Origin: Flavobacteriales bacterium UBA4422
Lineage (GTDB): Bacteria > Bacteroidota > Bacteroidia > Flavobacteriales_G > Salibacteraceae
Length of the DNA stretch: 64,000 bases
Assembly (NCBI GenBank): GCA_002389645.1
Contig: DGQE01000035.1
Span: 93,056 to 157,055 of the forward strand
Reading direction: 5' to 3'
This document shows positions 50,315 through 58,856 of this stretch, piece by piece. How positions within the stretch are numbered: position 1 is the stretch's first letter; each line of letters opens with the position of its first letter. The notes under the pieces are model-generated. The model searched no databases. It saw nothing but the letters and a program-made list of their open reading frames with translations, and was not told where the DNA came from. The position numbers and the translations under genes are program-made.

Positions 50315-51096
50315 GCGCGCTCTACAACTTTATAACTGAATCGATTCAACAAAAAATACCCAATACTGAGAAATACGAGCCCATAAGCAAAGTCTAATGC
50401 AAAAACTGTCCAATCCATTTGAGTATTGTAGAGCATTACATTGCGTAAATTAATGAGTATTCCAGTTATTGGATTACCATAAAGCATGAAAGGATAGGTA
50501 GTATATACATAGGTTGAATCCCAAATTATTGGAACGGTCCAAAACCCTAACAGCAATGATATGTCCCAAACGTGTTTAAAGTCGCTGAAGTAAAGATGGA
50601 TGGTCGACAAGATCATACTTACGCCAATTACGATCAAAAACAGGTTTGCAAATAATGCCAGAACCAAAATTGACGATATAGAGTATTCCACATCAAACCC
50701 AAAACTGATTAGCCAGTAGATGAATACATTCAAAATGAAAGAAACGGATGTGCTCAAGGCCGAGGCAAGAAAAATATCTGATTTTGCCATTCCGACATTT
50801 TGAATGAGGTACTTTTTCCCCTTTAATAATGTTACACCACGATTTGTGTTCTCAGAGAAATACTGCCAAATGGCAATTCCTAAAAACAGGTATAAAATGA
50901 ATTGTGGGTCTCTATTTCGAAAGATCAAATAGGAAAAAGCCAAATAGTAAATCAGAATTCGAAAAAGAGGATTTAGAAAAGCCCACACAACACCTAAACT
51001 AGAACCATAATAGCGCTGATAATACTCAGTGGAAGCGAGCATTCCTATTCGCTCGAGTCGAAGTTTCAATTTACTATGGTTTTGAGGGTTGGTCAA
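50311..51096 (-). CDS. Wzm/TagG-like polysaccharide ABC exporter permease
   Basis: This 261-residue permease has six transmembrane segments and the ABC2 pattern: SSLGVVWAFLNPLFRILIYY and later VWDISLLLGFWTVPIIW with NLRNVMLYN. It forms the channel for the ATPase encoded 4 bp downstream. The gene order permease-ATPase is the usual one. No outer-membrane Wza-like or chain-length gene lies nearby. Confidence 0.9.
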   Translation of the reverse strand: MTNPQNHSKLKLRLERIGMLASTEYYQRYYGSSLGVVWAFLNPLFRILIYYLAFSYLIFRNRDPQFILYLFLGIAIWQYFSENTNRGVTLLKGKKYLIQNVGMAKSDIFLASALSTSVSFILNVFIYWLISFGFDVEYSISSILVLALFANLFLIVIGVSMILSTIHLYFSDFKHVWDISLLLGFWTVPIIWDSTYVYTTYPFMLYGNPITGILINLRNVMLYNTQMDWTVFALDFAYGLVFLSIGYFLLNRFSYKVVERA

Positions 51097-51101
51097 TCAG
51101 T

Positions 51102-52118
51102 TTAGTTTTTAAGATGATTGCTTCGTCTGTAAAATTCAGATTTTATTATTTCATAAGCAGCTTCCTCCAATCTACAATCATGTTCAATTTTAGATTTTAG
51201 ATCTTCAGTAAAAGCATTGTCAATATTGGACTGATTGGTAAGAATCATTTTTTTAAATGACAACCCAAGTTCTTCTGAGATCCATTGAGTTGAACGTTCA
51301 AAATCTTCAACAATCCCAAAAGCAGCAAAACGATCAAGGGTTGAAATCAATTTTGACTCGTTAAATTTAGTGCTTTGAAAATCAACTGTATGAGCGTTTT
51401 TATAGGCTTTGTTCTTCAATATTCTCAATTGAAGGTTGACCAATGAGCTTTTGTGTTTGACATAAATTTCTTCTATAGTCAAATGACGACAATTTGTATC
51501 GTTCTTTTTAAGGTGCTTTATATGAGACATTACTCGATCTGCAGGGCGCCTAAAAAAGGTGATGAGCTTCATGTTCAACAACCATTTATCGGTCATAGCT
51601 AAAGGATAATGACCATTAATTAGACGCAAACCTTTCAACCGATTGATCGGAAGTTCGTAGATATCGTCTATGTCAGGATAAAGCCCAGCATTTGATTTGA
51701 TATCAAGCATGTTTGGAAATATTTGCTCTTGATCAAAACATGAATCAAGCATAAATCTGAGTGAAGTCCCCGCTGTTTTGGGTATATGAATAAAATAGAT
51801 CAGGGGTTTGGAAAGCTCCTCTCCAAGGAGCGTTGGACTATTAGCCACAGATTGTTTGGAACTTAACTCACGAACATCAATTTTATGAATTGTGTTAGGA
51901 GTTACATTTAGGTCAATTGAAAACCCGTGATTAATACTATTGAACTCTTTTTTGGCTAGGTTTATTCTAGGTTGATCTGCTGAATAATCTCCTAAGATTT
52001 GATTGTCTAGTAGGCACTCGACCTTCACAGAATCAATGATTCCCTGTATTCTACACCACCCTCGAATTTTATTATCAGAGAATTGCCCGATCCTTCCTTC
52101 AATTTGTTTTTTACTCAT
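51102..52118 (-). CDS. sulfotransferase family 2-like protein with N-terminal domain
   Basis: This 338-residue protein has an N-terminal beta domain (about 1-100: EGRIGQFSDNKIRGWC, VECLLDNQILGDY), possibly glycan binding, then IYFIHIPKTAGTSLRFML, the PAPS loop of the family that sulfates heparan and chondroitin-like chains. TFFRRPADRVMSHIKHL is the second PAPS block. It starts inside the end of the GT2 gene (4-bp overlap) and precedes the permease gene by 5 bp. This is the fourth sulfotransferase-like gene of the locus. Confidence 0.83.
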   Translation of the reverse strand: MSKKQIEGRIGQFSDNKIRGWCRIQGIIDSVKVECLLDNQILGDYSADQPRINLAKKEFNSINHGFSIDLNVTPNTIHKIDVRELSSKQSVANSPTLLGEELSKPLIYFIHIPKTAGTSLRFMLDSCFDQEQIFPNMLDIKSNAGLYPDIDDIYELPINRLKGLRLINGHYPLAMTDKWLLNMKLITFFRRPADRVMSHIKHLKKNDTNCRHLTIEEIYVKHKSSLVNLQLRILKNKAYKNAHTVDFQSTKFNESKLISTLDRFAAFGIVEDFERSTQWISEELGLSFKKMILTNQSNIDNAFTEDLKSKIEHDCRLEEAAYEIIKSEFYRRSNHLKN

Positions 52119-53899
52119 CGCAGGCTTAAATCTTCTCGATCAAGGGTTAAGTTTTGGTTGTAAAAGGAATCAGCTTCAAACAAATCTCGCCATTTATTTA
52201 TGAGGTAACGCCCTTCTTGCTGAAAACGCTCTAATTTTTCTTTAGTGTCTTCATAACCGCGAGATTTTGACTCGTAGTGATAGAGCTTAGCATATGGAGT
52301 ATAGATCACGCGGTATCCTTCAGATTTAATTTTAAGGCAATAATCCACATCATTAAAAGCTATCTGTAAATTTTCAGCATCGAACCCACTTACAGAGTGA
52401 AATAAATTAGTCTTAGTCAGCAAACAAGCTCCCGTGACAGCTGAATATTGACGAACGAGTCCTTGACTGAAATGCCTGTTTTCATCGGCAGGAAAGTGCC
52501 TAAAAATATGCCCAGCATACCCACCAATTCCTAATATTACTCCTTGGTGCTGTACTGTGTCATCTTCATAACGCAAATTGGCACCCACAACTCCGACATT
52601 CGATCGTTCAATATGCATTAACATTTCTGTAAGCCAGTCTTCATTTATTACTTCTGTGTCGTTGTTTAGAAACAGAAGATAGTCGCCAGAAGCATGTTTG
52701 GCAGCGTAGTTATTGATCGCTGAAAAATTGAAGGGCAAATTATATTCAAGAATCTGAATCTTATCATTTACCGCCAATTTCTTTAATAGCTGTTTCGTTT
52801 TGTTTTCTGCACTGTTATTGTCGACCAATAGAATTTCGAAATTTTCATAGCTTGTTTTTGTAAGCACACTTTCAATGCATCTTTCAAGATAATCGCTTTG
52901 GTCTTTGAAAGGAACGATGATTGTAACTAGTGGAGACGTTTTAATTACTCTGTTCAATCTGTAAGCACCACCCCAAGGGCCATTAGAGACAGATGCATCA
53001 ATGTTTTGACGACTGATGTACTCTTTGACTGCTTTGCGACCAGCCTCAAGGGCATAGGGCTTTTCGGAATGTGAGAGAGCAGTGCTTCCGGGATACTGTC
53101 GCCAACTGTACAAAACCTTTGGAATGTGCGCGATTTTAGTAGTATGCTCAATAAGTCTCAAAAGTAAATCATGATCTTGAGCGCCCTCCATGCCTTCTTT
53201 CAGCCAACCAACCCGTTCTCCGATTGACCTTCTTACGACACACAAGTGGCTGATAAAATTGTTGGATAGAAGCAAGTCTTCATCAAAGTCACTTTTAAAG
53301 TATGGGCCAAAACGCTTGCCTTTTTGATCGATTTTATCCTCATCAGTATAGATGATATCTATGTCTGGGGTTTTATTAATTGATCGCACAACCTCCATAA
53401 AAGCATTTGGCTCAATCTTGTCATCGTGATCTATGAAAGCAATAAACTCACCCGAAGCATAGGAAAGTGCCTTATTCGTTGCCAAACTAATTTGAAGCCT
53501 CTCTTCACCGTGAATAAGTTTGATTCGAGAATCTAGTAGTTTGATTTTCTCCAGTGCTTTCAGCGTTTCTTTATTTGAACTTCCATCATCATAGATGATT
53601 AGCTCAAATCGGTCATACCATTGACCCAATATTGAGTTTATACATGGGTGGAGCCACTTCGGAGGGGTGTTGAACACAGGAACAATGACAGTAATCAAAG
53701 GATTGATTGCCAATGAATCTAATACTTTATTGACCTTAAGATCATGCAGGGCTATAGCGTCTTGCCGTTCTAAAAAATGGGCATAAGTATTTGACTCTGC
53801 TGGTAGCAGATGATTGAATCGAATGGGCTCAAAAAAATAGGATTTTATGCGCAAAAGTGTTCTTGAAAGAGGCTCATTTTTGAGACTATCAATAGACAT
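52115..53899 (-). CDS. tandem GT2-domain glycosyltransferase
   Basis: This protein has two GT2 (GT-A) domains in one chain: ITVIVPVFNTPPKWLHPCIN with FIDHDDKIEPNAF in the first, and VTIIVPFKDQSDYLERCIES with LFLNNDTEVINEDWLTE in the second. Two donor sites suggest alternating addition of two sugars, as in polymerases of rhamnan or galactan type. I chose the ATG at 53899 (594 residues). A longer frame starting at 54001 would begin within a strong terminator hairpin (53968-53992) and is unlikely. Confidence 0.85.
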   Translation of the reverse strand: MSIDSLKNEPLSRTLLRIKSYFFEPIRFNHLLPAESNTYAHFLERQDAIALHDLKVNKVLDSLAINPLITVIVPVFNTPPKWLHPCINSILGQWYDRFELIIYDDGSSNKETLKALEKIKLLDSRIKLIHGEERLQISLATNKALSYASGEFIAFIDHDDKIEPNAFMEVVRSINKTPDIDIIYTDEDKIDQKGKRFGPYFKSDFDEDLLLSNNFISHLCVVRRSIGERVGWLKEGMEGAQDHDLLLRLIEHTTKIAHIPKVLYSWRQYPGSTALSHSEKPYALEAGRKAVKEYISRQNIDASVSNGPWGGAYRLNRVIKTSPLVTIIVPFKDQSDYLERCIESVLTKTSYENFEILLVDNNSAENKTKQLLKKLAVNDKIQILEYNLPFNFSAINNYAAKHASGDYLLFLNNDTEVINEDWLTEMLMHIERSNVGVVGANLRYEDDTVQHQGVILGIGGYAGHIFRHFPADENRHFSQGLVRQYSAVTGACLLTKTNLFHSVSGFDAENLQIAFNDVDYCLKIKSEGYRVIYTPYAKLYHYESKSRGYEDTKEKLERFQQEGRYLINKWRDLFEADSFYNQNLTLDREDLSLR

Positions 53900-53967
53900 T
53901 CGAATAAGTTCTTTGCCAATATATAATATTTGATGAGGCCGTTTCAAAAAGGAAAGATATAAACGTA

Positions 53968-53992
53968 AAAAGGTCTGCAGAGCAGACCTTTT
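53968..53992 (-). terminator. rho-independent terminator after the small helical-protein gene
   Basis: On the minus strand AAAAGGTCTGC (53992-53982) and GCAGACCTTTT (53978-53968) form a perfect 11-bp stem with a 3-base loop and a run of T. It lies 25 bp past the stop of the gene at 54017. It falls within the first codons of the longest frame of the downstream GT2 gene. Confidence 0.88.
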
Positions 53993-54016
53993 ACAATTCA
54001 TTAAATTTTGGGTTGG

Positions 54017-54400
54017 TTATTTCTGACCTTTTTTGCCTCCTTTGGTTTGGGCGCGAGCTTCTCTTTCTTCTTGACTAGGTTTCATTCCTTTCAAGAGAGT
54101 CATTTGATCTTCAGATAAAAAAGTTACAAGTGATTCATGATAGGTTTTATTGATTTCCTTCATTACTTTCTCAGCATCACGAATTTTCCTTTTTTCCTTT
54201 TTCAACTCTTCCATTTGTATTTTCATCGCTTCACGGAGTTTTGATTCTTGCTCCGTAGACAATGAAAGCTCATCCTTTATCTTATCAATTCGCTCTTCAA
54301 TTTTCGTTGAAGAGTTGTCAGCTTCAGTTGATTCAATAGTTTGAGCATTTAGTGTAAGCCCAAAAAGAGCAAAAAAGACGATGGCAATATATTGTTTCAT
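54017..54400 (-). CDS. small secreted helical protein (Spy/DUF4890-like)
   Basis: This 127-residue protein has a signal peptide (about 1-19, LNAQ). The mature part is an all-helical, charged rod (KIEERIDKIKDELSLSTEQ, MKIQMEELKKEKRKIRDAE) with LSTEQ-x-x-KLREAM, the Spy/CpxP-like LTxxQ-type pattern, and a basic tail KKGQK. Periplasmic chaperone or stress roles are known for Spy; here this is only a structural resemblance. It is followed by its own terminator. Confidence 0.65.
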   Translation of the reverse strand: MKQYIAIVFFALFGLTLNAQTIESTEADNSSTKIEERIDKIKDELSLSTEQESKLREAMKIQMEELKKEKRKIRDAEKVMKEINKTYHESLVTFLSEDQMTLLKGMKPSQEEREARAQTKGGKKGQK

Positions 54401-54420
54401 TTGTATAATTTATTTCATCA

Positions 54421-54428
54421 CAAATCTA
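54421..54428 (-). promoter_or_regulatory. TAnnTTTG -7 element for the small helical-protein gene
   Basis: The minus strand reads TAGATTTG, 20 bases before the ATG at 54400. No -33 TTTG is seen at the expected distance. Confidence 0.4.
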
Positions 54429-54490
54429 ACTAAATAATCATTAAAGTTGAGGTTTAATAATGGATTAATAATGATAAGAGAGGTGCGATT

Positions 54491-55540
54491 ATGATCGAGT
54501 TTGATTTGACCAAAACTCCAGTTGTAGTCTTGAACTGGAAAGGCATTGAGGATACAATTAAGGCGTTAGAATCATTGCTTGTTCAAGAAATGGTTTCACA
54601 TGTGGTCTTGATTGACAATGACTCAGATCAAAATGAGAAGCAGCGGCTTAGGGCTTTAAGTGAAGCAAATCCAAGAATTGATTTGATTGAAAACCCGAGA
54701 AACTTAGGCTTTGGGAAAGCACATAACCATGTGTTTCGATTGCTTAAGCAGAAAGGGTTTGAGTTTGTAGCTTGTTTAAACAATGATGCTGTTGCAGATG
54801 AGTTTTGGATAAAAGAATTGGTTAATTGTGCCTTTGAACGAAAGGCATCAATTGTTGCAAGCTTAATGGTGATGGAGTCAAACAAAGAGCTTGTTGATAC
54901 TGCAGGACATCAAATGCTCAGCACAGGTGAAATAATACCAAGGGGTCAAGGTGAGGTTACTTCGAACTATTCTGATTATCATGAAGTGATTGGCGCTTGT
55001 GCAGGAGCGTGTTTATACGACCTGAAGATGTTGGATAAGCTAGGCTATTTCGATGAACGTTTTTTTGTTGGATATGAAGATGCAGAATTGGGCCTTCGTG
55101 CATGGTTGTGCGGCTATACTTGTGTTTATTCTCCAAAAGCGATAGTACACCATAAGATGAGTACATCCATCGGTCGCATAAGAAGCACGGAATACTTATC
55201 GGTAATTCAAAGTCATATTTTCTATACTTGGTTCAAATTAATGCCATTGAAAATTATTCTTGTACAATTTCCTGCAATGGTCTTTAAGTATTCAATGGTT
55301 GTGGTTGTGGATATTGTATTTCTAAGGTTTAAGTTTTTAAAAGTGATGGTCGTTGCGATTCTGAAGACATTCAGGCAATTTCCTCAATTTAGTAGAGCTA
55401 GAAATGACTTCTATTCAAACCATAATGTTGAGAGATCTTTCAGGGAAATCAACCAAAGCTTAATACCATTCTTAGCATTCGATATAAAACGTTTTTGGAG
55501 CTTCGTCATTTTAAAAAGGAAATCAGCACTTGAAAAATGA
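54491..55540 (+). CDS. GT2-family glycosyltransferase
   Basis: This 349-residue GT-A enzyme has VVVLNWKGIEDTIKALES, LIDNDS, NPRNLGFGKAHN and CLNNDAVADEFW, the pattern of rhamnosyl- or galactofuranosyl-type GT2 enzymes (WbbL-like). YEDAELGLRAWLCGY is the usual second acid block. Two C-terminal hydrophobic segments may attach it to the membrane. Its stop overlaps the start of the next GT gene (ATGA, 55537-55540). Confidence 0.88.
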   Translation: MIEFDLTKTPVVVLNWKGIEDTIKALESLLVQEMVSHVVLIDNDSDQNEKQRLRALSEANPRIDLIENPRNLGFGKAHNHVFRLLKQKGFEFVACLNNDAVADEFWIKELVNCAFERKASIVASLMVMESNKELVDTAGHQMLSTGEIIPRGQGEVTSNYSDYHEVIGACAGACLYDLKMLDKLGYFDERFFVGYEDAELGLRAWLCGYTCVYSPKAIVHHKMSTSIGRIRSTEYLSVIQSHIFYTWFKLMPLKIILVQFPAMVFKYSMVVVVDIVFLRFKFLKVMVVAILKTFRQFPQFSRARNDFYSNHNVERSFREINQSLIPFLAFDIKRFWSFVILKRKSALEK

Positions 55541-56607
55541 GGATAGGTGTTTTTATAGAGCCATGGATAAGTCAGCGCGCAGGAATAAGTGTATTCACTG
55601 AGCACCTAGTTCGGTCTTCCTCTAACTCAGATCATACTTACATAACCATAGGTTCAAGGCGAATGGATGTACCAAATGAGCACATCCATATCTCCAAGTG
55701 GAAAGCATCTCATTTCAACTTTTTCAAGTTTATCGGAATAGCAAAGATTGATATGGCCATCCATCAATTGGATTATGTTATCGATCCTGGACACTTTGCA
55801 TGTCTGGATCTATTTCAAAACACTTCTAGAATTGTAATAATCCATGACTTAACCCCAATTCTCTTTCCTCAGTTTCATAGAATAAAGAGTGCCATTGCCC
55901 ACAGATTACTATTGGATCGATCATTGAGAAAGTGTGATAAAATTATCACGGTATCGGAAAATTCGAAGAAGGATGTAATTGCGCACTACGGTCATGAAAG
56001 TAAAATTCACCGCCTTTATCCTGGGGTTAGAGATTTGGATTTGGAACAGTCACAAACAACTGAAGAAGAGTTTCAAAGGCCATTTATCTTATCTATTGGA
56101 ACCATTGAACCTAGAAAGAACCATAAAGCATTAATCGAGGCATTTGACCAGTTCTGTCAAACCAATACCAATGTGAATTTATTCATAGTTGGAGATAGAG
56201 GATGGAAGGTGGACATCAAGACGCTAGTAGAAAGCTCGCCTAACCGTGATCGTATTTTGTATTTGGGTTATGTCCCAAAAGCTAGCTTAAAAAAGCTCTA
56301 TGCGAATGCTTTGTTCAGCATGTACATCTCTCTATATGAAGGGTTTGGGTTTCCAGTAATAGAAGCTATGAACATGGGTTGTCCTGTAATTACCAGCGAC
56401 TTAGGCTCAATGAAAGAAATAGCAGAGGGTGCGGCAATTCTTGTTGATCCGATGTCTATAAATGAAATATCAAATGCAATGTTGAGGCTTGTCAAGGACT
56501 CTGAGTTAAGAACTCAGCTGATTAATGATGGTTTTAAGCAAGGAAAAAAGTTTGTTTGGTCAAACTATATTTTGGAGTTGGATGGAATTCTAGCTAGGAC
56601 TCTGTAA
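55537..56607 (+). CDS. GT4-family glycosyltransferase
   Basis: This 356-residue GT-B enzyme starts RIGVFIEPWISQRAGISVFT and has IHDLTPILFPQFH, ILSIGTIEPRKNHKALIEAF and a final YEGFGFPVIEAMNMGCPVITS, the E-x7-E donor block of GT4. It is translationally coupled to the GT2 gene before it and converges on the next GT4 gene with a 14-bp overlap. Confidence 0.9.
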   Translation: MRIGVFIEPWISQRAGISVFTEHLVRSSSNSDHTYITIGSRRMDVPNEHIHISKWKASHFNFFKFIGIAKIDMAIHQLDYVIDPGHFACLDLFQNTSRIVIIHDLTPILFPQFHRIKSAIAHRLLLDRSLRKCDKIITVSENSKKDVIAHYGHESKIHRLYPGVRDLDLEQSQTTEEEFQRPFILSIGTIEPRKNHKALIEAFDQFCQTNTNVNLFIVGDRGWKVDIKTLVESSPNRDRILYLGYVPKASLKKLYANALFSMYISLYEGFGFPVIEAMNMGCPVITSDLGSMKEIAEGAAILVDPMSINEISNAMLRLVKDSELRTQLINDGFKQGKKFVWSNYILELDGILARTL

Positions 56608-57673
56608 GAAAGGTGTAATGCATTAAATATTGCTCAGCAGCATCTTCAATCGAAAAGTCAATAGGGTTTTTAAATTGGAATTTGTTTTGTTCCGCTTCTA
56701 ATATTGCCTTTAATAGCCCTTCGGATGAATACTCCTTGAAACAAAGAATACGACCTCCAGCAACTTCATTTAATGCGCCCTTTCCACTGTGTATAATAGG
56801 TGTTCCTAGAGATGTAGCCTCAGCAGCTACAAATCCAAACCCTTCAGCGTATGAAGGAATGATTATGGCTTTGGCATTCTGCATTAGGTCAAATAGATCG
56901 TTATCAGGAATATAATGAAAGAGTTCAATTTTATTATTGAATTTGCTGCTTTCAATTGTCTGAGTCAGATACCGATAAATACGATCTGGTGAAGTCGCGG
57001 TTACTAGTTTGAATTTTAGGTTTTTATTAGATCTGGATGAAAGAACAATTGCTTCAGCTAAGATGTCTATTCCTTTTGAAACGCCTAGGCGGCCAACGTA
57101 TAAATAGTAATCTCCTTGGACATGTTTAGGTGATCTTTTTATCGGTCTTTGTCCATTATAAATAGTACTAACCGAACGCTTTGGCAATCTCTTTTTAAGC
57201 CTCTCAGCGGTATAACTAGATACACCAACAATTTTATTATATGGTAGCATTATAATAAACTGCTCTAAGCTCCAAAATACAACCCGTTGCAGTGTGTTCA
57301 AGAAGGGTAGTCGCCACCATATTTCATCCCAATATTCATGAACAGTCAATACTATTGGCTTTGAGGCGATCTTTGAAGCAACCCAGGCCGGCAATGAGGC
57401 ATTGTAAGTTGAACTGTGGATTATATCATGATTCTTGGCCAGTTTTATTGCAAACCGTATCGCCTTGAAGCTAAAGTGATAGCGATTTTTGGATTTAATT
57501 CTTATAATTCTAACACGATTCTGAACCTCTTCTAATGGAGCACCATCATACGCAGCAGTGAGCACTGTAACTTCAATAGATTTTGAAGCAAGTGTTTTAG
57601 TTAAATGATAAAACAATTTTTCAACGCCACCGTGATAAGGAGGGAAGAATTCTAATATGAATAGAACCTTCAC
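56594..57673 (-). CDS. GT4-family glycosyltransferase
   Basis: This 359-residue GT-B enzyme starts VLFILEFFPPYHGGVEKLFYH and has LYVGRLGVSKGIDILAEAI and YAEGFGFVAAEATSLGTPIIH, the GT4 donor block. It overlaps the DUF2304 gene before it by 4 bp, so the minus-strand genes 58831 to 56594 form one operon. Confidence 0.88.
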   Translation of the reverse strand: MKVLFILEFFPPYHGGVEKLFYHLTKTLASKSIEVTVLTAAYDGAPLEEVQNRVRIIRIKSKNRYHFSFKAIRFAIKLAKNHDIIHSSTYNASLPAWVASKIASKPIVLTVHEYWDEIWWRLPFLNTLQRVVFWSLEQFIIMLPYNKIVGVSSYTAERLKKRLPKRSVSTIYNGQRPIKRSPKHVQGDYYLYVGRLGVSKGIDILAEAIVLSSRSNKNLKFKLVTATSPDRIYRYLTQTIESSKFNNKIELFHYIPDNDLFDLMQNAKAIIIPSYAEGFGFVAAEATSLGTPIIHSGKGALNEVAGGRILCFKEYSSEGLLKAILEAEQNKFQFKNPIDFSIEDAAEQYLMHYTFLTES

Positions 57674-58056
57674 TTTTTTACCTCTGATTCTTGTTCACTG
57701 GATGAGTTCTTTAACTTTAAGAGAGAGATCTCTTGTGCAAGCATTGAAATCTGATTAGCTTGTTTGGATATAATGATCGAAAATTGGATCATTATCATAA
57801 ATAAAGACATTATTAGAATTATAAATATTGCTGCCGGAGCATATGCAACTCCAATAGCTTTAGAAATATACTCAAGACTTTCTCGCCAAATGGAAAGCAA
57901 TAAAAAAATTCCACCAAAGAAAAGCCAGAGCAATGAGTAGTCTTCTCTCAGCTTTTTTTTACGCACTAAATAGACAATTAAGGCTAAAAAGATAAGACTT
58001 CCAATTACCGCTAATATTTGAAATCTGTCTATGTCAACAGAAGGATCAAACTTCAT
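57670..58056 (-). CDS. DUF2304 membrane protein
   Basis: This 128-residue protein has three predicted transmembrane segments (about 10-30, 40-60, 70-95) and a C-terminal helix, the arrangement of the DUF2304 family. Genes of this family commonly sit next to DPM-like GT2 enzymes, as here (11-bp overlap). It may anchor the enzyme or help handle its lipid-linked product; no biochemical role is proven. Confidence 0.8.
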   Translation of the reverse strand: MKFDPSVDIDRFQILAVIGSLIFLALIVYLVRKKKLREDYSLLWLFFGGIFLLLSIWRESLEYISKAIGVAYAPAAIFIILIMSLFMIMIQFSIIISKQANQISMLAQEISLLKLKNSSSEQESEVKK

Positions 58057-58831
58057 TTTCTGATCTGTATTGAACTTGAGGGCGCATAGCAGAGATGATC
58101 ATTCCAAGAAGAACACTGATCATGTAGAAACCAGCTTTTTTTTCTATGGATGATCGTCCACCATTTCTTGGATTCATTAGCGTAGAAACTTCATGAACTT
58201 TAAAATTATTCTTGTGCAATAAAATAATTGACTCTGGCTCAGGGAAATGAACAGGATAGTTTTCTGCAAAAAGTTTTATAGCCGCATTATTAAACGCCCT
58301 AAAGCCAGAAGTTGGATCTTTTATCCTTTTACCTGTCAGTAGCTTTGTGGCAATGCTAATTAAATTGATTCCTATCCTGCGATTGAAAGAAGATTTGAAT
58401 TGTCCCGAAAAACTTCTAATGAATCTAGATCCAATAACCACGTCTGCTTTTGTTTCATTCATTCCCCAAAGCAATGTTTTTATTTCATTTGCCACATGTT
58501 GGCCATCACTATCGAATTGAATGGCAAAAGAGTAGTTGTGTCGATAGGCATATAATAAACCCGATTGCACGCACCCTCCTATTCCTAAATTAATAGGTAA
58601 ATCAATTACCACATTAGGGTGTTTCATGGCAACTTGTAATGTGTTGTCTTGAGACTTGTCATTTACCACAATGACATCCCAGTTTCCTGGATTTTGAGAG
58701 TTAAGTTCATCAAGCACATTGCCAATTGACATTTCTTCATTATATGCAGGAACAATAACTGCTACCCTGCCAAAGCCAATTGTCGCCATTGTAGAATTTG
58801 GTGCGTGGGATTGTTTTATTGAGACTTTCAC
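58046..58831 (-). CDS. dolichyl-phosphate-mannose-synthase-like GT2 glycosyltransferase
   Basis: This 261-residue enzyme has VAVIVPAYNEEMSIGNVL, DVIVVNDKSQDNT, QFDSDGQHVANEI and GSRFI in the order of the DPM1/GtrB family, which loads a sugar onto a polyprenyl phosphate. A short hydrophobic C-terminus is near the membrane. The lipid-linked sugar it makes could be the donor of the TMTC-like proteins in this locus; this is inference. A shorter start at 58789 (ATG, MATIGFGRV) is possible. It is the first gene of the minus-strand GT operon. Confidence 0.88.
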   Translation of the reverse strand: MKVSIKQSHAPNSTMATIGFGRVAVIVPAYNEEMSIGNVLDELNSQNPGNWDVIVVNDKSQDNTLQVAMKHPNVVIDLPINLGIGGCVQSGLLYAYRHNYSFAIQFDSDGQHVANEIKTLLWGMNETKADVVIGSRFIRSFSGQFKSSFNRRIGINLISIATKLLTGKRIKDPTSGFRAFNNAAIKLFAENYPVHFPEPESIILLHKNNFKVHEVSTLMNPRNGGRSSIEKKAGFYMISVLLGMIISAMRPQVQYRSENEV

Positions 58832-58856
58832 TTTCTAGACAACAATATGATTTAAA

